64,000 bases of DNA from Vibrio sinaloensis (GTDB lineage: Bacteria > Pseudomonadota > Gammaproteobacteria > Enterobacterales > Vibrionaceae), in contig NZ_JWLV01000012.1 of NCBI RefSeq assembly GCF_000808535.1, positions 1 to 64,000 of the forward strand. Direction: 5' to 3'. The notes beneath the pieces were generated by a model. The model was not told the origin of the DNA. It saw nothing but the letters and a program-made list of their open reading frames with translations, and did not search any database. Within the stretch, counting starts at the first letter, position 1. Every line of letters begins with the position of its first letter. A program made the position numbers and the translations under genes. Below are positions 17,347 to 26,170 of this stretch, one piece after another.

Positions 17347-17772
17347 ATGGCAGCACTGCAAGGATTAGTTGAATTTCAACTCAAAAACGCGGAAGAGCTT
17401 TCTCAACTTCTTGGGAAGGAGAAAGTCGCCATTACCAATAGAATCTCTAAAGATATTGAGCGGATTGCCAAGCAGAAAATAACGTTGATCGAGCAGCTAC
17501 GGTCGACTGATGAGCGTATCGCAAAGCACCCAGACGTTGAAAGCCTGTCGACCAATCCAGAGTTGAGCCCTCTGGTAGAAAAAATCCGTCAGACAATCAC
17601 TGAGTGTCAGCAAGTCAATGCCATAAATGGTGAAGCGCTACAACGAGCGCAGCTTAGCTTCAACAAACTCAATAATTTGATGCAGCAATCGCAAGGAAAA
17701 CTTGGGATGACGTACACAGCGGAAGGTCAAACGAGAAATGTATCGACGCTGGGTACCAATATTAAAGCCTGA
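17347..17772 (+). CDS. flgN: Flagellar export chaperone FlgN
   Basis: FlgN family protein, 141 residues, cytoplasmic chaperone that binds the C-termini of FlgK and FlgL. The sequence is mostly helical, with charged heptad-like segments (LKNAEELSQLLGKEKVAI and KQKITLIEQLRSTDERI) and no signal peptide. Recognition rests on position after flgM, length and composition rather than on a sharp motif, since the family is divergent. A terminator follows. Confidence 0.88.
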   Translation: MAALQGLVEFQLKNAEELSQLLGKEKVAITNRISKDIERIAKQKITLIEQLRSTDERIAKHPDVESLSTNPELSPLVEKIRQTITECQQVNAINGEALQRAQLSFNKLNNLMQQSQGKLGMTYTAEGQTRNVSTLGTNIKA

Positions 17773-17801
17773 TTTCCACACAGCTTCCAAACATTAAAAG
17801 T

Positions 17802-17826
17802 AAAAGCGGCAAAAATTGCCGCTTTT
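17802..17826. terminator. Bidirectional terminator between flgN and flgP
   Basis: AAAAGCGGCAA/TTGCCGCTTTT with A and T runs on both sides. It lies between the converging flgN and flgP stops and can serve both. Confidence 0.9.
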
Positions 17827-17849
17827 TTTGATCGGAGAGGTAGAGAGTT

Positions 17850-18281
17850 TTAGAACAAGGTTTGCTGCCTTTTTTCTGGAACTTGTTGGACTTCGCCGTA
17901 ATCGCGCAGTTTATTCATTTTTTGGATATCCAAACGAAGCTCTGTTACATAGCTGTCTCCAACTTTATAGCTTCGCACAACCTCTGCACCACGGATAACG
18001 CCATCAACCGCTCCCGAAGTAAGTTCAGTACCTAATCGTTGATCTTTAAGATCAGCACGCCCGCTAACGCGCATTCCATAGACTTGCTCAGCCAACTCTC
18101 GGTAAGCATCAATTTTGGATGCCCGCATAGCACGCACTTGCTTCTCTTCTTCGTTACGCCCTTTTTGCTCACTAATGCTGGCATAGCCGACCGCCGTAAG
18201 CCAATCTTCAGCTCGCATGGTGCCCAACGGCTGGCAACCAACCATCATCATCACAATCGCGAGTAGAAATACCTTCTTCAT
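17850..18281 (-). CDS. flgP: Flagellar outer-membrane lipoprotein FlgP
   Basis: FlgP, 143 residues, an LPP20-type lipoprotein needed for stable polar flagella in vibrios. The signal MKKVFLLAIVMMMVGC gives Cys16 as the lipidation site. The mature part has LTAVGYASISEQKGRN, KQVRAMRASKIDAYRELAEQ and a C-terminal YVTELRLDIQKMNKLR. It lies eight bases after flgO, in the order seen in V. cholerae. FlgP forms part of the outer rings around the L ring in related systems, which is family knowledge. Confidence 0.92.
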   Translation of the reverse strand: MKKVFLLAIVMMMVGCQPLGTMRAEDWLTAVGYASISEQKGRNEEEKQVRAMRASKIDAYRELAEQVYGMRVSGRADLKDQRLGTELTSGAVDGVIRGAEVVRSYKVGDSYVTELRLDIQKMNKLRDYGEVQQVPEKRQQTLF

Positions 18282-18289
18282 ATTAGCTC

Positions 18290-18925
18290 CTATGGACGTA
18301 GAATTACGGTGTATGGTTGAGTAATGGTTGGATCGGAGCGGATAAGCACCCCATCTTGCGTACGGATGCTATTAAGCGTATCCAAATCGCGACCAATGCG
18401 ATCAGCAGGTAAGAATCCTTGCGCTGTTGCCACAACCACTCGTGACTGCATTCCCACAACTCGAGCATTCACGAGAACACCACCTTCTTGGCGGAGCATA
18501 GTGCCTGTCAAAACATACTGAATGTCTTGCTCTTGAGCCAAATCTTTCCAATCGCGACTAAAGGCAAAATCACCTTGATGAGTCACTTGAATCGACCCTG
18601 TCGTTTTAAAATCAACGACCTTAAACCCACGTCTCTGAAACTGATGGATAAAACCTTCGGATACCGAGTTTCCTAGCCAGTTCGTCGCGTCCATATTTTG
18701 CAAGTCAACAAATGAGGTGACCGCAATAGGCGTGCGGGCAGACACACTGGTATTCGAAATCATTAAGTCTTCCGTCATACTTTCAATAAAAAAGTCAAGA
18801 GTATGACGCGGACTCTCCATCAACATAAACTGGGAACCTGGATAAGGTTCTTTACCGTTGTATATTGGCGCATAGGCACATGCGGTCAAAAACACCACCG
18901 GCACTAACATTAACCATCTTTTCAT
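18290..18925 (-). CDS. flgO: Flagellar outer-membrane lipoprotein FlgO
   Basis: FlgO family protein, 211 residues. The signal MKRWLMLVPVVFLTAC gives Cys16. The mature part contains IAVTSFVDLQNMDATNWLGN and FIHQFQRRGFKVVDFKTTG, the conserved FlgO domain, and ends in a TQPYTVILRP tail. It is co-directional with flgP and divergent from flgT. In V. cholerae FlgO and FlgP are both required for motility; I infer the same role here. The promoter is uncertain; a sigma-28-like site lies at 18943-18969. Confidence 0.92.
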   Translation of the reverse strand: MKRWLMLVPVVFLTACAYAPIYNGKEPYPGSQFMLMESPRHTLDFFIESMTEDLMISNTSVSARTPIAVTSFVDLQNMDATNWLGNSVSEGFIHQFQRRGFKVVDFKTTGSIQVTHQGDFAFSRDWKDLAQEQDIQYVLTGTMLRQEGGVLVNARVVGMQSRVVVATAQGFLPADRIGRDLDTLNSIRTQDGVLIRSDPTITQPYTVILRP

Positions 18926-18942
18926 TCTCTAATCTCCGATAC

Positions 18943-18969
18943 ATTATGGCTCGAGCGAGTGATCTTTTA
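18943..18969 (-). promoter_or_regulatory. Possible sigma-28 promoter of flgOP
   Basis: On the minus strand the site reads TAAA, 15 bases, then GCCATAAT. Compared with GCCGATAA one base is missing. It lies 18 bases before the flgO ATG, which would leave a very short leader. Treat as a candidate only. Confidence 0.3.
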
Positions 18970-19088
18970 GCTCTCTTCTAAAAGTGGAACGCTCTTTGCT
19001 TTCCTCAACTGTGCAACGATTAAGAAAAGCGTCACCAAAATTAGCTAAATATTAACAAGCAAAAAATGAACCAACTTGGTACACAGAT

Positions 19089-20222
19089 ATGAAAAGAACA
19101 TTTCTCCTAGCTATAGTTAGCCTATTTATGAGTACTTTCACTCATATTGCCTCTGCTGGCTGGTACGAAGTAACGGGGACGGCAACGGTGGTATCTTCGG
19201 AGGAAGTCGCCCGTGTACACGCTTTAGAAGATGCGCTGTATAAAGCATTCAAATATTCTGGGGCAGACATTGGCAGCATTTCAAACCTGCGTCCTATGCT
19301 GGAAAGCGATCGCAAGGAGTATCAGTTTAGCAACAGTGAAGTCCGTTATATCTTGGTCGATGAGCAGAAGATTCGACGCGGCGTCATGGTAGTCAAAGCA
19401 AGAATCGATATTTATCCTTCGGCAACAGGTTGCCACGTCGATCAATACAAAAAAACCTTCCTGGTCGGCAATATTGATCTTCTCTCTCCTCAACAAGCCG
19501 TAATGGGACAGGTCTATAATATCGGTGACGATTTCGCCAATGTGATTAACCGCCAGTTAGACCAAGAATCTGAAAGCTTCGTGTCCGTTGGTACCACTGA
19601 CTATGAGATTGATAAACGTCACCCAGAGCGTTTGAAGATGATTGCCGAAGATACTGGGGCTCAATACATTATTGGCGGAAAGATTTCGGATCTGACAGCA
19701 ACAATCGAGCAAAACCTATTGAAAGATGATGTTATTAATCGCCAGTTTGCTTTAGAAATGACCATATTTGACGGCAAGACCGGCAATGAGGTCTATAACC
19801 GTAACTATCGTGAAGTCGCCCGTTGGCCGTTCCCGAAAACCAGTCAGGTCGATACCAAGAGCGCGCGCTTTTGGGCATCAACCTACGGCGATATGATGCT
19901 AAGAATCAGCCGTAATATCATGTTGGATCTCGAGTCGGAAGTTTCATGCAAAATCACTCTGCCAGAAGTGGTCGCGAAATGGGGGAATACCATTACTATG
20001 GATTTAGGACGCATACACGGTGTTGAAATGGGTGACAAGCTTCAACTTTGGCATACGGGCTCGTTCATTGATCAACGTGGTTTGCCGCGCAACAAGGTTA
20101 CAGAAACGGATATTACGCTGACCGTATCACGTGTTTACGAAAATGAAGCAGAGCTTATTGTTGACCAACCAGAAATGGCCACCAGCATACAAATTGGCGA
20201 TGTAATGCATAAATTACTGTAA
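19089..20222 (+). CDS. flgT: Flagellar H-ring protein FlgT
   Basis: FlgT, 377 residues, builds the H ring of sheathed polar flagella and helps seat the MotX/MotY T ring and the motor. The Sec signal ends at ASA, residue 23. The mature protein starts GWYEVTGTATVVSSEEVARV, has the middle domain with GAQYIIGGKISDLTATIEQN, and a C-terminal domain with WGNTITMDLGRIHGVEMGDK. It is divergent from flgO/flgP. Its presence points to a Vibrio-type high-torque motor. Confidence 0.95.
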   Translation: MKRTFLLAIVSLFMSTFTHIASAGWYEVTGTATVVSSEEVARVHALEDALYKAFKYSGADIGSISNLRPMLESDRKEYQFSNSEVRYILVDEQKIRRGVMVVKARIDIYPSATGCHVDQYKKTFLVGNIDLLSPQQAVMGQVYNIGDDFANVINRQLDQESESFVSVGTTDYEIDKRHPERLKMIAEDTGAQYIIGGKISDLTATIEQNLLKDDVINRQFALEMTIFDGKTGNEVYNRNYREVARWPFPKTSQVDTKSARFWASTYGDMMLRISRNIMLDLESEVSCKITLPEVVAKWGNTITMDLGRIHGVEMGDKLQLWHTGSFIDQRGLPRNKVTETDITLTVSRVYENEAELIVDQPEMATSIQIGDVMHKLL

Positions 20223-20273
20223 ATCAAAACCTTATTTGTAAAACGAGCGCAATTTTTATTAGAATGAGTGCAT

Positions 20274-20350
20274 GCTCCCGTGGCACAGCTGGATAGCGCG
20301 ATCCCCTCCTAAGGGATAGGTCACAGGTTCGAATCCTGTCGGGAGCGCCA
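20274..20350 (+). tRNA. tRNA-Arg (anticodon CCT)
   Basis: A 77-base cloverleaf. The acceptor stem GCTCCCG pairs with CGGGAGC, the anticodon stem ATCCC/GGGAT encloses the loop CTCCTAA with anticodon CCT, and the T arm ACAGG-TTCGAAT-CCTGT is standard. The 3' CCA is encoded. A -10 box TAGAAT lies about nine bases upstream, with TTGTAA as a possible -35. Confidence 0.97.
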
Positions 20351-20355
20351 TATTT

Positions 20356-20385
20356 AGGGCAGAAAGCTATTTTTCTTTCTGCCCT
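20356..20385 (+). terminator. Terminator of tRNA-Arg
   Basis: AGGGCAGAAAG/CTTTCTGCCCT with an eight-base loop, followed by TTTT. It starts six bases after the tRNA CCA end. Confidence 0.9.
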
Positions 20386-20459
20386 TTTTCATATCTGAAC
20401 TTCAACAACTCTCTCCTTTCATCTAGAATGACTATTAACAAAGTTATCGATAATAGCAG

Positions 20460-20966
20460 ATGAAAAAGAGCAATCTAATCACCAATACGGGTCACCGCTT
20501 TATTTCAAAAGCCAAAACCGCGTTTAAGATTCACATTCATACGCCCGATGATAAAGTGCTCCATCGCTCTGTGGGCTACATTCGAATTGGTGAAAAAAAG
20601 GGACTTAAAAAAGCAATCAAGCTTCGCAATGAACTTGGCGCCGAGATGTGGGGCAAGTTTTGGCGAAGAATCCTCAAAGACCCTTATTTGATGACGCGTC
20701 TTCCCCACTCATTAGAGCCCAAAATTATTTTTAAGCCGCGCCCAACGAAGGCACATCCAGATGCTAAAGACGAATGCTATATCGCGGCTTGGCGAAACTA
20801 TGATGAAAACGGCAAATTGATCTATCAGAGTGTTGTTTGCTCCATCAAAAAGCATGGACGTTTGGCGGCATACACTAAAACCAAAAAGGCTTTACTCGAA
20901 GCAAACAAAGAGAATCTTGAAATACTGGAATATATGGGACGCTTAAATAGCATTGACTTGAAGTAA
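20460..20966 (+). CDS. Hypothetical basic protein with two possible AP2-like repeats
   Basis: A 168-residue, Lys/Arg-rich protein of unknown function. Two stretches look alike: residues about 22-65 (KIHIHTPDDKVLHRSVGYI, then GEKKGLKKAIKLRNELG) and about 107-150 (YIAAWRNYDENGKLIYQSVV, then KKHGRLAAYTKTKKALLEAN). Each reads as three beta strands followed by a helix, the layout of AP2/integrase N-terminal DNA-binding domains. There is no integrase catalytic domain. It sits alone between tRNA-Arg and ompA. I recall similar vibrio proteins being annotated as iron-citrate transport proteins, which the sequence does not support: no signal peptide and no binding-protein fold. Confidence 0.8.
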   Translation: MKKSNLITNTGHRFISKAKTAFKIHIHTPDDKVLHRSVGYIRIGEKKGLKKAIKLRNELGAEMWGKFWRRILKDPYLMTRLPHSLEPKIIFKPRPTKAHPDAKDECYIAAWRNYDENGKLIYQSVVCSIKKHGRLAAYTKTKKALLEANKENLEILEYMGRLNSIDLK

Positions 20967-20996
20967 AAAAGCCTTGGTGGATACCAAGGCTTTTTT
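20965..20996. terminator. Bidirectional terminator between the AP2-like gene and ompA
   Basis: AAAAAAGCCTTGG/CCAAGGCTTTTTT, a perfect 13-bp symmetric stem with T runs in both directions, between two converging genes. Confidence 0.92.
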
Positions 20997-21019
20997 CATT
21001 ATGAAGCAGAGTTTATTGC

Positions 21020-21991
21020 TTATTTCTCTTCGTACTCGAAACCTGGAACTGTCATTTCTACACGACGGTTCATCATACGGCCTTCTTTGGTCTCGTTTGA
21101 AGCCACAGGGTTGTTTTCACCTTGGCCACTAACCGTGATACGTGAAGCATCAATGCCTTGCGCTTCTAGCTCGTTAGCGACGGCTTGAGCGCGCTTCTCA
21201 GAAAGCTTCTGGTTGTATGCTGCTGCACCTGTTGAGTCAGTGTAACCAACCACCTCTACTGTCGATTGTGGGTATTGGTTCATGAACGCAACAAGCTCGT
21301 TCAGCTTCTGAGTGCTTTCTGGTTTTAGCTTAGAGCTGTTCAACTCAAAGTTACCTGAGCCTACAAGTTGAGTATTGAATGATTTCATCACAGGCGCTGC
21401 GACAACAACTTCTTCTACCACTGTTTCTTCAACAACCATCACCTCTTGTACTGGCTCTGGTGTTGGCTCTGAGCTACCACCAAACTTAGTACGGAAACCA
21501 AGTGTGAATGAGTTCGCGTGGAAAGAAGATACATCGATATCGATGTTGTTGATGTGTTGGTACTCTGCTTGAATGTCGATGTTTTCAAACAGGCTGTAGT
21601 TCAAACCAACAGCACCAAATAGATTTTCATCATCTTTGTTGCCGTACTTAACGAACGCCGCACCTGCTTTTACAAATAGATCAATGTCTTCGTTCATTGG
21701 GAATGAAAGACGTGGTGCAATCGTGTATGCCGTAAGACCTGCGTCTTTGTAGCCTGCACCCGTTGTTTCACCAAGCGTTTCCAGTCCACCTTCAATGGCA
21801 ACGTACTCATCCACTTCGTAGCCTAGGAATGAACCTAGTGCCCATGAATCTTCATCACATGAGCTAGAAGAAGAAGTACATAAGTTGTTCAACCAAGACA
21901 CACCCGCTTTTGCGCCTAGGTAGAATTGAGCATTCGCCGACGCCGAAGCTACAAGAAGAGTTGTTGATATTACCGCTGCTAACTTTTTCAT
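21020..21991 (-). CDS. ompA: OmpA-family outer membrane protein
   Basis: A 323-residue OmpA protein. The signal peptide ends at ANA (residue 21). The N-terminal eight-stranded barrel covers about residues 22-175, with an extra Cys pair in the first loop (NNLCTSSSSSC). A Pro/Glu/Val-rich linker follows (EPTPEPVQEVMVVEETVVEE). The C-terminal peptidoglycan-binding domain has VVGYTDSTGAAAYNQKLSEK and ITVSGQGENNP. The frame is open 12 codons further, but the ATG at 21991 follows GGAAATAAT and starts a good signal. It anchors the outer membrane to the cell wall. Confidence 0.95.
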   Translation of the reverse strand: MKKLAAVISTTLLVASASANAQFYLGAKAGVSWLNNLCTSSSSSCDEDSWALGSFLGYEVDEYVAIEGGLETLGETTGAGYKDAGLTAYTIAPRLSFPMNEDIDLFVKAGAAFVKYGNKDDENLFGAVGLNYSLFENIDIQAEYQHINNIDIDVSSFHANSFTLGFRTKFGGSSEPTPEPVQEVMVVEETVVEEVVVAAPVMKSFNTQLVGSGNFELNSSKLKPESTQKLNELVAFMNQYPQSTVEVVGYTDSTGAAAYNQKLSEKRAQAVANELEAQGIDASRITVSGQGENNPVASNETKEGRMMNRRVEMTVPGFEYEEK

Positions 21992-22374
21992 TATTATTTC
22001 CTTATTGATACGCAAAATATACATCACGTAATTTATCTCACACTCAATAACAAACTGTTACGGTATGAACAGTTAATAAGATATACCTTATCTCATTATT
22101 AGTACAAATCGAATGACAACATAATTAACGTTTATCGACAAACCTGTACACATTCTCACTTTTGAAACACAAAACTAGACCAAGTTGGGAGGTTATTAAC
22201 TGTTGTATTTTCAATGATGTACTAAATCTGATCTCAACCAAGTAGCCCTTCTCGTTGCTCAACGAAACAATCATGCAAATATGCAGTGACAGAAACCTCC
22301 TTAACACAGCAAATAAAATTGCGCGCAAAAAAAAGCCGCAGTATTTACACTGCGGCTCAACCTTATCGGTGTTG
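21992..22374. other. Intergenic region upstream of ompA
   Basis: About 380 bases between the ompA start and the gltX stop. It holds the ompA promoter region and the gltX terminator (22334-22357). An inverted repeat AACTGTT/AACAGTT (22053-22074) and AGATA/TATCT (22080-22094) lie in the likely ompA promoter or leader. A 121-codon minus-strand frame that runs through the gltX terminator and into gltX is not credible. Confidence 0.55.
22334..22357 (-). terminator. Intrinsic terminator of gltX
   Basis: AGCCGCAGT/ACTGCGGCT with a six-base loop, followed on the minus strand by a run of eight T with one more beyond. It lies 18 bases past the gltX stop. Confidence 0.92.
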
Positions 22375-23802
22375 TTATGCGTTTGCTTCACGCTCAGCGA
22401 TGAATTCAAGCGCCATCTTGATACGAGCAACACAACGCTCTTTACCAATCTGCTCCATAACAGCGTCAACAGATGGAGACTGACCACCACCCGTTACTGC
22501 AACGCGCAATGGCATACCAATTTTACCCATGCCGATTTCTAGCTCTTCACAAACAGCGGCAATAACCCCTTCTTTAATGTTTGCCGTTGTCCACTCTGCT
22601 AACGCTTCCGCTTTAGCAAGAGCAAGCTCTAGAGGCTCTTTGGCAACGCCGCGTAGGTGCTTCTTCGCCGCACCCGCTTCAAATTCTGAAAAATCTTCGT
22701 AGAAGTAGCGAATTTGCTCTGCCAGCTCAACAAGAGTGTTACAACGCTCACCAACCAGTTTGATCACTTCTGTAATTGCAGGACCGTTTTCAATATTTAG
22801 GTTCTGGTTATCTAAATGCCACTGCAAGTGCTCTGCAACATATTCTGGCTCAGAGGTCTTGATGTAGTGGTTGTTCAACCAAAGCAACTTGTCGGTGTTA
22901 AATGCCGATGCAGATTTAGAAATAGCATTGAGCGTAAACAGATTGATCATTTCTTCACGAGAGAAGATTTCTTGGTCGCCATGAGACCAACCTAGACGCA
23001 CTAAGTAGTTATTAAGTGCATTTGGTAGGTAACCTTCATCGCGGTATTGCATCACTGAAACAGCGCCATGGCGCTTAGATAGCTTCGCACCGTCATCACC
23101 CAAGATCATTGCACAGTGAGCGAAAGTTGGAACCGGAGCACCCAGAGCTTCATAGATGTTGATTTGACGAGGCGTGTTGTTGATGTGGTCTTCACCGCGA
23201 ACAACATGCGTGATGCCCATATCCCAGTCATCGACAACAACAACAAAGTTGTAAGTTGGCGCACCGTCGGTACGACGAATGATTAAATCGTCCAGCTGGC
23301 TGTTAGATATTTCAATACGACCGCGAATTTGGTCATCAAATACTACGCTGCCTTCTTTCGGGTTACGGAAACGAACCACAAATGCGTCGCCTTCTTTCGC
23401 CGCTGCATTTGCCGCCACGACTTTAGGGTGATTAGCATCGTAACGTGGCATTTCTTTCGCCGCTTCTTGCTCTGCGCGGATTTCTTCAAGCAGCTCTTTA
23501 GACGCATAACACTTGTATGCTTTGTCTTCAGCTAGCAGCTTGTCAATCATTTCGTTGTAACGGTCAAAACGCTTTGATTGGAAGTAAGGACCTTCATCCC
23601 ACTCAAGTCCCATCCACTGCATACCTTCAAGGATCGCATCAACCGCTTCCTGAGAGTTACGTTCTAAGTCAGTGTCTTCGATACGTAGAACGAATTCACC
23701 GCCTTGAGCTTTAGCGTATAGCCATGAGTAAAGTGCAGTACGCGCACCACCAACGTGAAGGTAGCCTGTTGGGCTAGGAGCAAAACGAGTTTTAACCGTC
23801 AT
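22375..23802 (-). CDS. gltX: Glutamate--tRNA ligase
   Basis: GltX, 475 residues, charges tRNA-Glu with glutamate in the cytosol. The class I motif appears as [15 protein letters not shown] near the N-terminus and the KMSKS loop as [11 protein letters not shown]. The C-terminal anticodon-binding region is complete. The frame runs 11 codons further up, but the ATG at 23802 gives the conserved start [13 protein letters not shown]. Length matches the family. It is a single-gene unit with its own terminator. Confidence 0.97.
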   Translation of the reverse strand: MTVKTRFAPSPTGYLHVGGARTALYSWLYAKAQGGEFVLRIEDTDLERNSQEAVDAILEGMQWMGLEWDEGPYFQSKRFDRYNEMIDKLLAEDKAYKCYASKELLEEIRAEQEAAKEMPRYDANHPKVVAANAAAKEGDAFVVRFRNPKEGSVVFDDQIRGRIEISNSQLDDLIIRRTDGAPTYNFVVVVDDWDMGITHVVRGEDHINNTPRQINIYEALGAPVPTFAHCAMILGDDGAKLSKRHGAVSVMQYRDEGYLPNALNNYLVRLGWSHGDQEIFSREEMINLFTLNAISKSASAFNTDKLLWLNNHYIKTSEPEYVAEHLQWHLDNQNLNIENGPAITEVIKLVGERCNTLVELAEQIRYFYEDFSEFEAGAAKKHLRGVAKEPLELALAKAEALAEWTTANIKEGVIAAVCEELEIGMGKIGMPLRVAVTGGGQSPSVDAVMEQIGKERCVARIKMALEFIAEREANA

Positions 23803-23901
23803 GTATAAATACCTTGATTGTCTAGATGACCGCACGCCCTAACTTATCGAGGGCAGTGCCAAAATTGCGCGTTATTTTAGCACCGATATGCAAATCTACA
23901 A

Positions 23902-24543
23902 TCAATCGTTGATATGTTTTACCGCCCAAGCGATAAACTCTTGGCGCTGTTGTGGCGACATAGACAAGAAATCACTTTGAAGCGCGCTGGTGGATGCTAA
24001 CTTGGTCGAACTCGTGCTTGAGTTTAACGGTTTATCCAACACCACTTGATTTCGAACCATATTCTCTTGAATCGCCGCTTTGCCACCAGCTTGATTGTAA
24101 CCAGCGAGCATTTCGTCATAGTCTTTTATCAGCGCAAAAGTCTGATCAAAAATGATGTCCGTTGTGACATCCACCTGTTGACCGTTACGAGTCACTTTTA
24201 CACTGGGTTGTTTTTCAAAGTTACGAACCGCTCGCTCATCACGAATCGCAAAGGGCGTTTCAAACTTCAACGTTTCGTCATTGGCAGTAAACTTCACTAC
24301 CATTGGCAATGAATTGAACTTGCTTTTACCCCCATTGCCATCGACGAGCGCAGTAACTCTTAGTAGTAGTTGGTTCTCTCCGTTGGCAATTTTCAAATCA
24401 CCTTTGCCACGATTCGGTATCTGGTTAATGTTCTGATTGACCGCCAAAATCTCAACGCGATTATCCGTTTGAATCGTAACTTGAGCGTTGGCCAAACTGG
24501 TTACAAAAGCCATCAATACAACAGCTAAACTCTTCTTCATCAT
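23902..24543 (-). CDS. DUF2057 (UPF0319, YccT-like) secreted protein
   Basis: A 213-residue protein with a signal peptide ending near ANA (residue 20). The mature part begins QVTIQTDNRVEILAVNQ and has GENQLLLRVTALVDG and the C-terminal MSPQQRQEFIAWAVKHI, which match the DUF2057/UPF0319 family. The E. coli relative is periplasmic and has been linked to curli inhibition, but the function in vibrios is not known to me. Tandem ATG codons at the start. It lies downstream of a porin, separated by a terminator-like hairpin. Confidence 0.85.
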   Translation of the reverse strand: MMKKSLAVVLMAFVTSLANAQVTIQTDNRVEILAVNQNINQIPNRGKGDLKIANGENQLLLRVTALVDGNGGKSKFNSLPMVVKFTANDETLKFETPFAIRDERAVRNFEKQPSVKVTRNGQQVDVTTDIIFDQTFALIKDYDEMLAGYNQAGGKAAIQENMVRNQVVLDKPLNSSTSSTKLASTSALQSDFLSMSPQQRQEFIAWAVKHIND

Positions 24544-24567
24544 TATTTATCTCTCTAGCACAAACGG

Positions 24568-24592
24568 AAAAAGGCGGACAACATTGCCCGCC
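24568..24592 (-). terminator. Intrinsic terminator of the porin gene
   Basis: GGCGG/CCGCC with a ten-base loop, followed on the minus strand by TTTTTCCG. It lies 18 bases past the porin stop codon. Confidence 0.7.
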
Positions 24593-24609
24593 AAGTCTTA
24601 ATCAAATGA

Positions 24610-25686
24610 TTAGAATGTCCACTCAGTACCCACGCGGATCATAAGATCATCGTACTCTTTACCCGCTAGTTCAGTGTCGCTGCGGTATGTGCCGCTATGC
24701 TGTGCGATACGAACGAAGGTGTAAACAGAATTCATTGAGTAGCCAACTTCACCAGTTACTGTTGTAAAATCAAGTTCTTTATCAGACTTGCTATCTGTGT
24801 CACCAGTTTGGTTTGCGTAACCTAAACGGAAGTTGAAATCACCCATAAAGTAGTTGGTTTGCAGAGAGAATGCGTCGATTTCACGTTCTTCATAAGTGCC
24901 ACCTTTCTTGTCAGCTTCAAAACCAGCCGTTTTGTATGCACCAGCAACGTTCCAGTTATCCATTAGATTGAATTGGAAGCCACCGAAGAATGCGCTTGTA
25001 TCGCCAATTAGATCAGTATCAAACTCAGTTTCATTTGCCGCTTCGAATGCCGCATGAACTGTTAGTCGATCGATAGGCGTAACAGAAACAGAGCCACCAA
25101 CAAACATTGAGTCAGCAGAGTTTGAGCTACCGTTACCACCCGCTAAGCTAAACTTCACCATGTCACCAAACATTGGTGAATCGTAACGTCCCATTTGGCT
25201 CTTACGGTCAAAGTTAAAACGCTCGCCAGCTCTCCAACCACGGTCAAATGTTGTACCCATGTTTGACGCTGAGTACGGCCAATCGACTAGCTCATACATT
25301 GGCGTTAACATGCGACCAAAGCGTACTGAACCCCAATCGTCACCACGGAAACCCACGAACGTATCACGGTTACCGAGCTTAGCACCGTCATCCAAGACCC
25401 AGCCTGATTCAATTTGCATGAATGCTTCTAAACTATCGTTCATGGTTTTTGCTGCGCGGAAACCTACTCGAGATTCGTTCTCTAGTACCATTCCGTCGCC
25501 ATCAACTTCTTTACCGGTAGCATCAAACTTTTTCGCGTTGTAATCCACAGCTGAAATAGACACTACACCATACACTTCTACGTTTGCATCGTTTGGATCA
25601 CCAATCATATATGCATGCGCAGTACCAGCGGCCATGGTAGTTGCTGCAATCACTGCGCCTAGTAGAGTCTTTTTGAAATGAGACAT
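24610..25686 (-). CDS. Gram-negative general porin
   Basis: A 358-residue porin. The signal peptide ends at AHA (about residue 25). The mature protein starts YMIGDPNDANVEVYGVVSIS and has repeated beta strands with the family signatures SRVGFRAAKTMNDSLEAFMQ and FVGFRGDDWGSVRFGRML. It ends in an aromatic residue (VGTEWTF), the outer-membrane sorting signal. This is the trimeric 16-strand porin class. I cannot tell OmpU, OmpC-like or chitoporin types apart from sequence reading alone. Confidence 0.92.
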   Translation of the reverse strand: MSHFKKTLLGAVIAATTMAAGTAHAYMIGDPNDANVEVYGVVSISAVDYNAKKFDATGKEVDGDGMVLENESRVGFRAAKTMNDSLEAFMQIESGWVLDDGAKLGNRDTFVGFRGDDWGSVRFGRMLTPMYELVDWPYSASNMGTTFDRGWRAGERFNFDRKSQMGRYDSPMFGDMVKFSLAGGNGSSNSADSMFVGGSVSVTPIDRLTVHAAFEAANETEFDTDLIGDTSAFFGGFQFNLMDNWNVAGAYKTAGFEADKKGGTYEEREIDAFSLQTNYFMGDFNFRLGYANQTGDTDSKSDKELDFTTVTGEVGYSMNSVYTFVRIAQHSGTYRSDTELAGKEYDDLMIRVGTEWTF

Positions 25687-26170
25687 AAGATTTAACCCCT
25701 ATTTAAGAATTTTAATTTCCTTTCCCTTGTAAAATCGCTAACTCACTGATTTTGCAGGGGGACTATTTATGGACGGGGAGAATGTTGGCAAACTTTTTTC
25801 GCGTTAAGAAATCAAAGCAAAAATAGTCTGCTCTAGTTCAAAATCAAAAAAGAACAATAAACAAAAAACGTTTATATACAGATAGTTAGGAGAATTTATT
25901 TTTTCGACAAAAACGTCAATTTAGATTACTAGCGATTAAATAAGCACGCAGTCAGACGAATTCGTTATGGCGATCACGCAACTTTTTTGTTGTTTTACGG
26001 AACTTTAGAAAACACAGAATAAATCTTTGAAATTGCTCGCATAAAAATAGGTCAACTCTTTCACAGCTTGAAGCAAAATTGACGTTTTTAATGGAGGAAC
26101 TGAATACTTGACCTTCCCCTTGCGGTAAGGTTTATTCTCAGTAAACGTTGATGGTTTAGAGAATAAAATT
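25687..26170. other. Intergenic region between the porin and copA
   Basis: About 480 bases between two divergent genes, A/T-rich in the middle. It holds the promoter region of the porin on the left and the CueR-type copA promoter on the right (26108-26138). No credible coding frame was found; an 87-codon minus-strand frame at 26005-26268 covers the copA promoter and start and is rejected. Confidence 0.65.
26108..26138 (+). promoter_or_regulatory. CueR-type (MerR family) copper-responsive promoter of copA
   Basis: The -35 box TTGACC and the -10 box TATTCT are separated by 19 bases. Inside the spacer is the dyad ACCTTCC-N7-GTAAGGT. A 19-bp spacer with an ACCTTCC/GGAAGGT-type dyad is the known hallmark of CueR-controlled copper genes. 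Transcription would start about 25 bases before the copA ATG. No cueR gene is in the window. Confidence 0.88.

Noticed and set aside
20274..20460. Integration site (att) at tRNA-Arg
   Set aside because: No direct repeat of the tRNA 3' end, no integrase catalytic domain and no shift in gene content nearby.
22125..22490. 121-codon minus-strand reading frame at the 3' end of gltX
   Set aside because: It runs through the gltX terminator and into gltX in another frame; composition is unlike real genes here.
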